Below are positions 9,502 through 17,370 of a stretch of DNA of 64,000 bases, one piece after another; position 1 is the first letter of the stretch; every line of letters begins with the position of its first letter. The DNA lies in NCBI RefSeq assembly GCF_001039275.2, contig NZ_CP030117.1:3410001-3474000 (forward strand), written 5' to 3'. Below the pieces are notes generated by a model. The model ran no database searches and was not told the DNA's origin. It saw only the letters and a program-made list of their open reading frames with translations. The position numbers and the translations under genes were made by a program. The stretch comes from Brevibacillus brevis. GTDB lineage: Bacteria > Bacillota > Bacilli > Brevibacillales > Brevibacillaceae.

Positions 9502-11121
9502 TTAGTTCTCGATCCAGCTGTCATTATACGTCGGCATGACAGATGTCCACTTTACTCCTTTTACTCGAGAATTTAAGACAGTAAACGCCTTTTCATAATA
9601 GAGAGGGACAACATACGCTTGCTCAATCAGTTGCTTTTGTACATCCATATACACTTGCTTTCTGGCATTAGTCTGTATGGTTGTACGCCCTTTCAAAAGG
9701 AGGGCGTCCAGCTTGTCATCTTTTACACCAGACAGGTTGTAGGCACCGCTGGAATGAAAATAAAAATATAAAATATCAGGGTCATCATAGGCGCCCGATA
9801 TCAACGTTACATCAAAATTACCTTTGACGACTTCCTGCATGTACCCTGCTATTTCTAGATTCTGTATCATTATGTTGATACCAGCCTCTCCCAGCATGGC
9901 TTGGAGCAATTGGGCTTCTTTGTCAAAATCTGCGGTACTGAGTAAGTTCAGACTCAGTGTTTTTCCGTCCTTTTCTCTCACACCACTTCCATTTACTTTC
10001 CAACCAGCATCGTCCAACAATTTCTTGGCTTCGTTCACATTATACGCGTACCCGTACTTTTCTAAGGATTTGTCATACCCTAGCGTCGATGGAGATAATG
10101 GCGTATGGGCTACTTCGCCTTCTCCCTTCGTAACAGCCTGGACAATGGCTTCTTTATTGACAAGCATATGAAATGCTTTACGCACCTGAATATCTTGAAA
10201 CGGTGATCTCTTCAAATTCATCTCCATCAATAAGCCCAATCCAGGACGTAAGCGTTCTATCACTTGATATTTCGAATTATTCCGATAATATATCGCGTCT
10301 TTCACAGGTATTTCCGTTGCTACATCGATAGCACCACTCTCTAGCGCTGACAATCTGAGTTGGCTGTCAGCAATCGCTTTTATGACAAGCTTGTCAGCTC
10401 TTGGAGGACCTTGATTTTCATAATATGGTTCTCCCCACTGAAAAGCTTCATTTCTAACATACGTGACACCTTCGCCCGTATCCCAGCTCTCGAACTTCCA
10501 CGGCCCTACTCCTACAGGACTCCTGCCGTAATCCTCCCCAGCCTTTTCAATTGTTTTCAATGATAACGGCTGTGTTACATAATTCGCTAGCGAATCGAGG
10601 AAGGCAGTATTAGGTTCGTGTAGTTCCAGAACGAGGGTCTGATCGTCTGGCGCTTTCACACTTTTTATTGGAGCCATTACTTCAGCGGCTGTTTTTGCTT
10701 TTGTCTGCGGATTAAGAGCACGATCGAAGGTTTCCTTAAAACTTTTGGCAGTCAGCGGTGTTCCATCGTGAAAGGTAATCCCGGAACGAATGGTGAAGGT
10801 CCACGTTTTGCCATCCTCAGAAATTTTATAGTCACTTGCTAGAGAGGGCTTGTATTCGTTTGAGGCAGGATCCTTATATAGCAGTGATCCACCGAGCAAC
10901 CAGGTATAGACCCCAGCAGATCCAGCAGACATGTGAGCATCTAACGTATCCGGTTCATAAGGGTACGCTACTGTTATGGTTCCGCCCGTTTTGGGTTCAG
11001 CACTCTCCTGTTGCTCGGCTGGCACAGTTGTTTGCGTGCTGCAACCAACGACCAAGAACATACATAGAGTGACGAATCCCCCCCAAAAGACACTGTACGT
11101 TTTTCGCTTGTTTTTCTTCAT
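9502..11121 (-). CDS. Oligopeptide/nickel-type ABC solute-binding lipoprotein (SBP family 5), 539 aa
   Basis: A lipoprotein signal peptide with lipobox VVGC (Cys27) precedes a family 5 extracellular binding domain: GGTITVAYPYEPDTLD, WTFTIRSGITFHDGTPLTA and SPVGVGPWKF are typical. Such proteins deliver oligopeptides, dipeptides, opines or metal chelates to an ABC importer. No permease or ATPase gene is nearby, so it must borrow a transporter from elsewhere or act as a sensor. It sits between the MerR gene and two serine hydrolases in one minus-strand run. AGGAGG is 13 bases from the start; an alternative ATG closer to it is in another frame. Confidence 0.88.
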   Translation of the reverse strand: MKKNKRKTYSVFWGGFVTLCMFLVVGCSTQTTVPAEQQESAEPKTGGTITVAYPYEPDTLDAHMSAGSAGVYTWLLGGSLLYKDPASNEYKPSLASDYKISEDGKTWTFTIRSGITFHDGTPLTAKSFKETFDRALNPQTKAKTAAEVMAPIKSVKAPDDQTLVLELHEPNTAFLDSLANYVTQPLSLKTIEKAGEDYGRSPVGVGPWKFESWDTGEGVTYVRNEAFQWGEPYYENQGPPRADKLVIKAIADSQLRLSALESGAIDVATEIPVKDAIYYRNNSKYQVIERLRPGLGLLMEMNLKRSPFQDIQVRKAFHMLVNKEAIVQAVTKGEGEVAHTPLSPSTLGYDKSLEKYGYAYNVNEAKKLLDDAGWKVNGSGVREKDGKTLSLNLLSTADFDKEAQLLQAMLGEAGINIMIQNLEIAGYMQEVVKGNFDVTLISGAYDDPDILYFYFHSSGAYNLSGVKDDKLDALLLKGRTTIQTNARKQVYMDVQKQLIEQAYVVPLYYEKAFTVLNSRVKGVKWTSVMPTYNDSWIEN

Positions 11122-11217
11122 GTGTCAGCATGCCACCTCCTACCCTTTTCTTTTTGAAAGAGCTTCCGATGATGACAGATGATTTCACCTCCTTCGCAAG
11201 CAGTAACAAAGAGTACA

Positions 11218-12207
11218 TTACTCTTCATCCAGTTGTTGGAGCTTCCACTGTAATCCTTGGTAGAATAATTCATTTGTTTTCATATACGGTTGCAGACTAG
11301 GATACAGGATTGAGCAAATTCTTCTGAAACGTTCGAGATTTTCTGATTGGTTTGAAAGCAACCTTTCAGCAAATCGACGGAAAAATGACTGCGGGACAGG
11401 GAGTTCATCAACATCCGCAAACAGTAAGACATACTCTTGAATATTCGCCTGTACGACAGGACTGTCTGGAGTTGCATGTTGCTCCGCAGCTTTCAACAAC
11501 TGTTGATGGTTTTTAAGCAATCTGGCGCTCCACATCTCCACACTGATCTTAGGCAGGTGAACTACTTCCAGGAAGGTCATAACATCCTGCTTCATCTCGC
11601 GGACAATCTGTGGATCATTAAACATTTCCTCAAACTCATCTAATGCAGCCGTTTGCGCTGCCGAAAGCTTGCCTTCCAGCAAGGAAGATACGTTAACCCC
11701 TAGTAAAAATATCTCTCGCCATTCAACCGGAAATTGTTCAGGAAAAACGGACGAAAACATTTTTTCTAAAATAAACTTTTCTCGTTCCAATGCATCTGCG
11801 GAAATGGATTCAATTAGCTCGTGCATATAGCTCAGGGAGTCATTGCCATCCTTACTCTGCTTTGTTTGTTCCAAAATAGACTTCATACTGGCAAGCGTAC
11901 GCATTTGGATGTCCAAAGCTTCGATTTGCCATTCTATCGCCACATCAACAGGGGTATCTCCAGCTAACATTCTCTTAATCTCATCAATCCCAAAGTTTAA
12001 ATAGCGAAGGGTTAGGATCAGTTTTAACCGCCATATTTCCTCTGCCGTATACATACGATGGCCTCCAGGAGTTATCTCAGAAGGTGAAAGCAGGCCAATT
12101 TCGTCATAATAACGAACAGTGGGTACAGAAGATCCTGTTATTTTCGCCACTTGTCCTATGGAGAACTTTTGTGTGGTGTCTAAACTGTTACTCGCCTTTC
12201 CGTACAC
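11218..12207 (-). CDS. MerR family transcriptional regulator, 329 aa
   Basis: An N-terminal MerR winged helix (FSIGQVAKITGSSVPTVRYY, then EIGLLSPSEITPGGHRMY) and a coiled dimerisation helix are followed by a 200-residue effector-type domain of unknown ligand, with TipAS-like size and helical content. I take the GTG at 12207 as the start because a perfect AGGAGGT lies eight bases upstream; an in-frame ATG seven codons earlier has no such site. It is first in a unit with the peptide-binding lipoprotein and the two hydrolases, so it probably controls them in response to the same compound. Confidence 0.85.
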   Translation of the reverse strand: MYGKASNSLDTTQKFSIGQVAKITGSSVPTVRYYDEIGLLSPSEITPGGHRMYTAEEIWRLKLILTLRYLNFGIDEIKRMLAGDTPVDVAIEWQIEALDIQMRTLASMKSILEQTKQSKDGNDSLSYMHELIESISADALEREKFILEKMFSSVFPEQFPVEWREIFLLGVNVSSLLEGKLSAAQTAALDEFEEMFNDPQIVREMKQDVMTFLEVVHLPKISVEMWSARLLKNHQQLLKAAEQHATPDSPVVQANIQEYVLLFADVDELPVPQSFFRRFAERLLSNQSENLERFRRICSILYPSLQPYMKTNELFYQGLQWKLQQLDEE

Positions 12208-12335
12208 GTTACAACACCTCCTAATCAATTATAAAACCTCAAGTAACTTGAGATTCAAGGGGCATTATGAATAAAGGGGTTACATGGGGATCTCTTTGGT
12301 CAACGTCATAAAAAATGAAGTGTCATTTGACCATG

Positions 12336-12363
12336 AAAAAGCCAGGTGGTTGTTGACACCTGA
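12336..12363 (-). terminator. Intrinsic terminator after the cysteine-synthase-like gene
   Basis: On the minus strand GTCAGGTG and CACCTGGC flank an eight-base loop, followed by TTTTTC. It lies 43 bases past the stop of the 12406-13368 gene. Confidence 0.75.
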
Positions 12364-12405
12364 CTTCATAAACTCATAACGCTTACATAATCGGACAGTT
12401 TGCAG

Positions 12406-13368
12406 TTATTCATAGAGATCAGTACTGAGATATTTAAGTCCTGAATCATTAATCGTTAACACAATATTTGCCCCTTTTTCTTTCCCTTTCAAAAGCTGTA
12501 AGGCAGCCGCAACATTTGCTCCTGAAGAAAATCCTGCGAATATTCCTTCTTTTCTTGCTAGTTCTCTAGCAACTTGTGTCGCTTCTTCATCTGTAACATG
12601 GATGTAGTCTGTAACGAAGCTCTTATCCAAAAGAGGTAAATCCATGGAATATCCCCCACCTTGGATTTTGTGATTGAGGTTAGTAGCCGCTTTACCAGAG
12701 TAGAACGGTGCGGTGTAAGGTTCAACTAAATAACACCGAATGTTGGGATTATACTTTTTTAACGTTTTCGCACAACCTGTAAAAGTGCCACCAGAACCGG
12801 CAAAATCAAGGAAAACGTCTACTTTTCCATTCGTTTGTTTCCAAATTTCTTCCCCCGTGTGAAATTCATGAGCATGAATATTGCCAATGTGATGAAATTG
12901 GTCTGCACGGAACGCATTTCTTTCTTTTGTGATTTGCTGCGCAACTTCTTCCACTTTCACAAGGTCTTCACCAGATACTTGCCCGATAGGAGAACCAGGC
13001 GCTTGGTCTACTAAAACAACTTCTGCTCCGAGAGCTTTCATCATCCTCGCTCTTTCCATTGAATTTCCTTTTGACATGACAGCAACGAATTGATACCCTT
13101 TGACTCCGCAAACAATCGCAAGCCCTGTCCCTGTATTGCCACTCGTTAACTCCACCACAGTATCATTTGGTTTTAGTATTCCAGCCTTCTCAGCCTCTTC
13201 AATGATCTGCAAGGCGATTCTATCCTTTTTGCTAAAGCCGGGATTTACATATTCCAGTTTGGCAAAAATATTTCCATCGAGATTTTCTGTTAGCCTAGAA
13301 AGACGAACCATAGGAGTGTTACCAATCGCTTGATGAACGCCTGATAAAATCGTGTTCTCCATAGACAT
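12406..13368 (-). CDS. Cysteine synthase family PLP enzyme, 320 aa
   Basis: A fold-type II PLP enzyme of the CysK/CBS family. The PLP lysine is in SKKDR (Lys48). The substrate loop TSGNTGTG is at 75-82 and the phosphate-binding loop is in GSGGTFTG. FAGFSSGANVAAAL near the C-terminus is typical. The family makes cysteine from O-acetylserine and sulfide or uses other beta-replacement nucleophiles. GFSKKDR, in place of the usual NPSGSVKDR, hints at a specialised paralogue. The chosen ATG follows AGAGGCGCT; an upstream in-frame ATG at 13503 would overlap the divergent gene. An XRE-cupin regulator is transcribed away from it and is the likely controller. Confidence 0.85.
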   Translation of the reverse strand: MSMENTILSGVHQAIGNTPMVRLSRLTENLDGNIFAKLEYVNPGFSKKDRIALQIIEEAEKAGILKPNDTVVELTSGNTGTGLAIVCGVKGYQFVAVMSKGNSMERARMMKALGAEVVLVDQAPGSPIGQVSGEDLVKVEEVAQQITKERNAFRADQFHHIGNIHAHEFHTGEEIWKQTNGKVDVFLDFAGSGGTFTGCAKTLKKYNPNIRCYLVEPYTAPFYSGKAATNLNHKIQGGGYSMDLPLLDKSFVTDYIHVTDEEATQVARELARKEGIFAGFSSGANVAAALQLLKGKEKGANIVLTINDSGLKYLSTDLYE

Positions 13369-13488
13369 AGCGCCTCTTTTCGTATATTTTGGACTATATA
13401 GTGTCTGCTTCAAACTATATATAGCTCGATTGTAATGTATAACGTACAGACGTACAAGATAACGCACGAACTCTATGGAGGGCATTTT
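13369..13488. promoter_or_regulatory. Divergent promoter/operator region (cysK-like / XRE-cupin)
   Basis: 120 bases between two divergent starts. It contains two near copies of an AT palindrome, ACTATATAG (13393-13401) and ACTATATATAG (13414-13424), spaced about two helical turns apart. These are plausible operators for the cupin regulator. Confidence 0.45.
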
Positions 13489-14046
13489 ATGGAAGAATTT
13501 CACACAAATATTGGAGAGAACATAAAACGTATTCGGAAAGAAAGAAACTTGAGCTTGGATAAAACTTCTGAAATAACAGGAGTTAGCAAAACAATGTTAG
13601 GACAAATCGAAAGAGGCAAGTCGGCTCCAACTATCACAACCCTTTGGAAAATAGCGAGCGGGTTGCGTTTATCCTTTTCCTCACTCGTTAGTCAGTACAA
13701 GCCGAATGTTACGATCGTAAAAAAGAAGGAAGTAAATCCGATTATTGAAAATAACGGACAGTATCGAGTATATCCACTGGTTCCCTATAATCCAGAACAA
13801 CAGTTTGAGATCTTCTTGGTAACCCTTGAACCAGGATGCGAGCATATCGCAGAACCGCATTCAACAGGGGTTGAGGAATTCATTCTCGTAAATGAAGGCA
13901 CGCTAGAGGTTGTTGTCAATGAACAAGTTTATATCGTTGAACCTGAGGATACTCTTATTTTTAAAGCAGACAGGCCTCACATTTATCGAAACAACGGAGA
14001 CAGTATTGTAAAATGTTCCGTCGTCATTCACTACTCGAGTCAATGA
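13489..14046 (+). CDS. XRE-family regulator with C-terminal cupin domain, 185 aa
   Basis: An N-terminal helix-turn-helix (about residues 8-62; GENIKRIRKERNLSLDKTSE and SKTMLGQIERGKSAPTITTL) is joined to a cupin sensor domain (about 105-180; EPHSTGVEEFILVNEGTLEV and FKADRPHIYRN). Proteins of this layout sense small metabolites and often repress a divergent enzyme gene. The start at 13489 is set by GGAGGG six bases upstream. Its divergent partner is the cysteine-synthase-like gene, so a sulfur or amino-acid signal is likely but not proven. Confidence 0.88.
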   Translation: MEEFHTNIGENIKRIRKERNLSLDKTSEITGVSKTMLGQIERGKSAPTITTLWKIASGLRLSFSSLVSQYKPNVTIVKKKEVNPIIENNGQYRVYPLVPYNPEQQFEIFLVTLEPGCEHIAEPHSTGVEEFILVNEGTLEVVVNEQVYIVEPEDTLIFKADRPHIYRNNGDSIVKCSVVIHYSSQ

Positions 14047-14051
14047 AAACA

Positions 14052-14084
14052 AAGAGAAACCCCACTACATGTAGGGTTTCTCTT
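14052..14084. terminator. Bidirectional terminator between convergent genes
   Basis: AGAGAAACCC (14053-14062) pairs with GGGTTTCTCT (14074-14083), between the cupin regulator and ddl. Confidence 0.75.
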
Positions 14085-14104
14085 CCGTTAGATCACTAGC
14101 ATAT

Positions 14105-15022
14105 TTACCCCCATTCCTGTTTTCGCTCATGGAGCGAGCTCGCAATAATACGGTCCAGCAGTTGTGTAAAGGTCATACCTGCTGCAGCTGCACTCTTTGG
14201 AAACAGGCTGTTGGCGGTCATCCCCGGTAAGGTGTTCACTTCTAGTACGTAAGGTATATCCTGACACAAAATCATATCGACCCTTGCATAGACCTTGCAC
14301 TGTAGCAGTTGGTAGCTGGCGAGCGCCGCCTCGCGCACACGCTGCCGGATAACCGGTGGAAGCTCGATCACATTCTCCTCCGCGCCGCCGTCTTCATATT
14401 TTGCTCGGTAGTCGAACCACTCTGAATGCGCCGAGCGAATGCCGATAATCGGTAGTACTTCGCCATCCAGAATCGCGCAGGTTAGCTCCGTCCCTTTCAA
14501 ATAGGGCTCAATCAAGATCCCCTGATCCAAATGGCTTGCTTCCTGAACAGCCGTCAGCAGCTCTTTCTCATTTTGCACGAGCTGGACACCGATGCTGGAT
14601 CCCCCCAAATTTGGCTTCACGATCACCGGGTAACCCAATTGCTCTACCGCTTGAGGATCATAAACGTCCTTCCAGTACAGACCTGCAGGCATTTGAATGC
14701 CCGCCGTCTTCAGCAGCATCTTAGACAATTGCTTATTCATGCATAGGCTGCTTGCCAGGACACCGCTTCCTGTATAGGGAATACCAAGTGTCTCCAGCGC
14801 TCCCTGCACTGTGCCATCCTCACCATATTGGCCATGCAGCGCCAACAGCGCGAAGTCAATGTCTGCCTGCTGAACCTGTGTGATTAAATCCGCTCGCTGC
14901 GTAACGACAATGGGAACTGCCTCATAGCGACTGCGATCCAAATGATTGATCATCTCTTGACCAGTCTTCAGAGAAACCTCACGCTCTGAAGAAATTCCAC
15001 CCATAATGACGCCTATCTTCAT
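14105..15022 (-). CDS. ddl: D-alanine--D-alanine ligase, 305 aa
   Basis: An ATP-grasp enzyme that makes D-Ala-D-Ala for peptidoglycan. The N-terminus GGISSEREVSLKTG is the Ddl signature with the SERxVS substrate loop. LHGQYGEDGTVQG, KPNLGGSSIGV (ATP loop), YVLEVNTLPGMT (Mg ligands and second D-Ala site) and a length near 300 all match the family. It follows the MocR-type regulator gene after 43 bases on the same strand, so it is probably co-transcribed with or controlled by it. Confidence 0.95.
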   Translation of the reverse strand: MKIGVIMGGISSEREVSLKTGQEMINHLDRSRYEAVPIVVTQRADLITQVQQADIDFALLALHGQYGEDGTVQGALETLGIPYTGSGVLASSLCMNKQLSKMLLKTAGIQMPAGLYWKDVYDPQAVEQLGYPVIVKPNLGGSSIGVQLVQNEKELLTAVQEASHLDQGILIEPYLKGTELTCAILDGEVLPIIGIRSAHSEWFDYRAKYEDGGAEENVIELPPVIRQRVREAALASYQLLQCKVYARVDMILCQDIPYVLEVNTLPGMTANSLFPKSAAAAGMTFTQLLDRIIASSLHERKQEWG

Positions 15023-15065
15023 GATGACACCTCATTTTTTCAAATGGTTGTGCAGTTTGGAATCG

Positions 15066-16556
15066 TTATGTCTCAAGAAAGCGACGTGCCTGTTTGCCGA
15101 TGATCTGAATACCCCGCTCGATATTTTCATCCGTTACTCGTGAAAAACCAAGTCGCAAGGTATTCGTCCCCATTCCTTCTTGAATAAAAAATCTGTCCCC
15201 CGGTGTAAAAATGACTCCGTGTTCTGTGCAAGCTTCTAGTAGCTGGCGTGTATTTACGTCTGACGGAAAGGTAAGAAACAAATGCAAGCCCCCGTCGCCA
15301 GTTAGCTGCACCTCGGGGAGATGTGCTTCACAGCAAGCCTTCGTCAGTTCATATTTGCGCTTATATTCCATGCGGGCCTTTTTTACATATTTATCAAAAT
15401 TTCCATTCAGCAAATATTGATAGAGTATCGATTGATCGATGGTAGATGTATGGATGGTTCGTGCACGCTTAATGCTTTCCAGATTGTCGATCAGGGCTTT
15501 GTCTCCAAGTACCCAGCCCACTCGCAATCCAGGAAAGAGTACCTTGGAGAAGCTACCAATATAGATGACTCCGTTACCTTGCCCTACTGTCGCGATTAAT
15601 GGCGCAACATGCGCCCCCGAGTAGCGTAGCTCCTCATTGAATCCATCCTCGATCACTGGAATCTGATAGCGCATCAGTAAATTCAGAACGGCACTGCGCT
15701 TTGCTGGCGACATGACAATGCCTGTCGGATTGTGATAGGAAGGAGTCAAATAAGCCAGATCGAAGCTGGTTGTCTGCTTCTGCAATACCGCCTCTAGCTG
15801 CTCCACATCAATACCATCACTCTCCATCGGAATACCGGTTATCTCAAATCCTTGCAGCTTCAAATTCTTAATCGCTGTATGATGGGTCGGATTTTCACAA
15901 ATGGCTGCCCCACGGCGAGCAGAAGGGCGCAGCGCCGACAGTACTATGTCAAAACCTTCCGTAAACCCGCTTGTAATCAGCATATCCTTGCCGCTTAAAT
16001 CGACGCCCTTATTCTCCATATAACGCTTCAAGTAATCAATTAGTGGCTTGTAGCCTTTGGCATAACCGTAGTTGAGCAGTACCTGTCCTTCGATTGCCAT
16101 CCGATCCATAAAGGCTCGCCTTACATCCCCCAGATCAAACAACTGCTCATCCGGCGCAATGCTTGTGAACGAAATAGCTCCTTTTTTGGTGCGAATGCCC
16201 TGCTTCATTATATCCAGCTCTGCAGCGGATACAGCATATTCGTTCATTCGTGCCTTCCAGTCGATCTGCCAGGAATCGGAGCCGTCAGCTCCTCCTTTAT
16301 TCGCATCCAAATGGCCCACCATAGCGGTAACATAGCTGCCTTTGCCGGGAATCGCATACGCAAATCCGTCATCCTCCAGGCCTTCATAGGCTGCAATCAC
16401 CGAATTGCGACTCACCTTTAGCAGACTGCTCATTTCTCGTGTGGAGGGCAGCTTTTGATCCACCTGAAGAGCGCCTTTGATTATTAAACGTTTGATGTAT
16501 TCTTTCACTTGTATCGCGACTGGCCGGTCACTAACAAGCTTGAAATCCTGGAACAT
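15066..16556 (-). CDS. ddlR: MocR/GabR-type PLP-dependent regulator of ddl (DdlR-like), 496 aa
   Basis: An N-terminal GntR winged helix (AIQVKEYIKRLIIKGALQVD, LPSTREMSSLLKVSRNSV) is fused to a fold-type I aminotransferase-like domain of about 360 residues. The PLP lysine is in SFSKVLFPGLRVGW; LTPSYHNPTG and EDGFNEEL are conserved. Proteins of this type bind PLP and an amino acid to switch transcription. A DdlR of this class is known to regulate ddl in Brevibacillus brevis, and here the gene lies directly upstream of ddl. The symbol rests on that context; without it the protein would only be called MocR-type. Confidence 0.85.
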   Translation of the reverse strand: MFQDFKLVSDRPVAIQVKEYIKRLIIKGALQVDQKLPSTREMSSLLKVSRNSVIAAYEGLEDDGFAYAIPGKGSYVTAMVGHLDANKGGADGSDSWQIDWKARMNEYAVSAAELDIMKQGIRTKKGAISFTSIAPDEQLFDLGDVRRAFMDRMAIEGQVLLNYGYAKGYKPLIDYLKRYMENKGVDLSGKDMLITSGFTEGFDIVLSALRPSARRGAAICENPTHHTAIKNLKLQGFEITGIPMESDGIDVEQLEAVLQKQTTSFDLAYLTPSYHNPTGIVMSPAKRSAVLNLLMRYQIPVIEDGFNEELRYSGAHVAPLIATVGQGNGVIYIGSFSKVLFPGLRVGWVLGDKALIDNLESIKRARTIHTSTIDQSILYQYLLNGNFDKYVKKARMEYKRKYELTKACCEAHLPEVQLTGDGGLHLFLTFPSDVNTRQLLEACTEHGVIFTPGDRFFIQEGMGTNTLRLGFSRVTDENIERGIQIIGKQARRFLET

Positions 16557-16603
16557 CCTTCATCGCCCCCGTCTATAATGATGGCATGAGAAACGAGAGA
16601 AAA

Positions 16604-16642
16604 AAAGAACCACCACACTGGATTTTTCATCCTTCTGTGGTT
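16604..16642 (-). terminator. Terminator-like hairpin upstream of ddlR
   Basis: On the minus strand GAACCAC and GTGGTTC pair over a long loop with an inner GGAT/ATCC stem, followed by TTTTTTT. It lies 50 bases upstream of the ddlR start, so it may end transcription from the 16754-17047 gene or act as a leader attenuator for ddlR. Confidence 0.5.
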
Positions 16643-16685
16643 CCTCTGCAGGAATCAGCATCCACCCAGCGGTAAAAATGAAAGT

Positions 16686-16717
16686 AAAAAAGAACCCATT
16701 TTCCTAAGGGTTCCTCT
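16686..16717 (-). terminator. Terminator after the Spo0E-like gene
   Basis: GAACCC (16692-16697) pairs with GGGTTC (16708-16713). Minus-strand reading gives a T run directly after the stem. Confidence 0.6.
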
Positions 16718-16753
16718 TTTGTAGTCATTTTTAGTAGGCAGATAGTGAATCCT

Positions 16754-17047
16754 TTACCAGATGCTATCCGCTTTATGGTTGTTTTGCGCCATCACAATAT
16801 ATTTGTCCAATTGCTGGCTTACCCCCAAAACTACGTCACTTGTCAGACCGTGTTTACCTGCCAATTCAATCATTTGTTGTCGGAGTTGTTCGATGCTTGT
16901 TTCTAGATCCAAGTGGTGGCGACTTGCTTCTATTCCCGTGCCCCAGATCGTGCACTTGCTTTTCGGGGCACCTTCTAATTCTTTTTTCGGGGATGTTCCT
17001 AGGTGCACAGGGACATCCCTTTCTAATGAACTGGCGAGAGCTTTTAT
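16754..17047 (-). CDS. Spo0E-like aspartyl-phosphate phosphatase with N-terminal extension and odd start
   Basis: The last 50 residues match the Spo0E family: IEQLRQQMIELAGKHGLTS, then the signature VSQQLDKYIV, forming two antiparallel helices. Such proteins dephosphorylate Spo0A~P and hold back sporulation. About 45 residues precede the domain (including LGTSPKKELEGAPKSK), whereas the family is usually 50-60 residues in total. The only good ribosome binding site, AGGAGGTG at 17054-17061, is followed at the right distance by ATA (17045-17047), not ATG/GTG/TTG. Other in-frame choices are GTG at 17008 behind AAAGGG, or an upstream ATG at 17119 without a site. I place the start at the ATA with that caveat; it could be a mutated ATG. 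Confidence 0.6.
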   Translation of the reverse strand: MKALASSLERDVPVHLGTSPKKELEGAPKSKCTIWGTGIEASRHHLDLETSIEQLRQQMIELAGKHGLTSDVVLGVSQQLDKYIVMAQNNHKADSIW

Positions 17048-17138
17048 GTTAAGCACCTCCTGACATTTACAAATTATGACATTAATAAAACTATAAATGA
17101 ATATGCAAGAATTTACCAACTAAGAAAAAATGGAATAG

Positions 17139-17170
17139 AAAAAAACATCCTATCGAAAGGATGTTTTTTT
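17139..17170. terminator. Intrinsic terminator (perfect stem, A/T runs both sides)
   Basis: AACATCCT and AGGATGTT pair around a six-base loop, with seven A before and seven T after. On the minus strand it ends the regulator/peptide unit. Confidence 0.85.
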
Positions 17171-17191
17171 GGGGTGTCTTATCAACTATTC

Positions 17192-17311
17192 CTAAAAATC
17201 TGCACCATGTTGATAATTAATTACGTGTGATGTGTCAGACTTTTGGGGTTCGTAAACGATGCCACTGCTAAACCCAAACGTTAGAAGAAGTGCTAGGAGA
17301 ACATATTTCAT
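17192..17311 (-). CDS. Exported signalling pro-peptide, 39 aa (Phr/PapR-type)
   Basis: This 39-codon gene begins MKYVLLALLLTFGFSSG, a short positively charged start and a hydrophobic core, and continues with a polar tail ending INYQHGADF. AGAGAGG lies about ten bases upstream of the ATG. It starts 59 bases after the stop of an HTH-TPR regulator and is followed by a strong terminator. Size, export signal, polar C-terminus and position are those of the cognate peptides of RRNPP regulators (Phr, PapR, NprX). The mature signal would be a C-terminal 5-8 mer. I recognise no known peptide sequence, so the role is inferred from context. Confidence 0.7.
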   Translation of the reverse strand: MKYVLLALLLTFGFSSGIVYEPQKSDTSHVINYQHGADF

Positions 17312-17370
17312 TCTTTTTCATCCTCTCTACTTATCATCTTTTTAGTGAGTGTTGATACATTGTCATACAA

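Noticed and set aside
10997..11218. 73-codon minus-strand frame between the MerR and binding-protein genes
   Set aside because: Its second half is an out-of-frame reading of the lipoprotein signal region, and the good AGGAGG there serves the lipoprotein start.
16921..17040. Repeated GGGAC/GTCCC and GGGGCAC-type pairs within the Spo0E-like gene as a riboswitch
   Set aside because: The pairs are short and lie inside a frame with coding character; no known riboswitch core is present.
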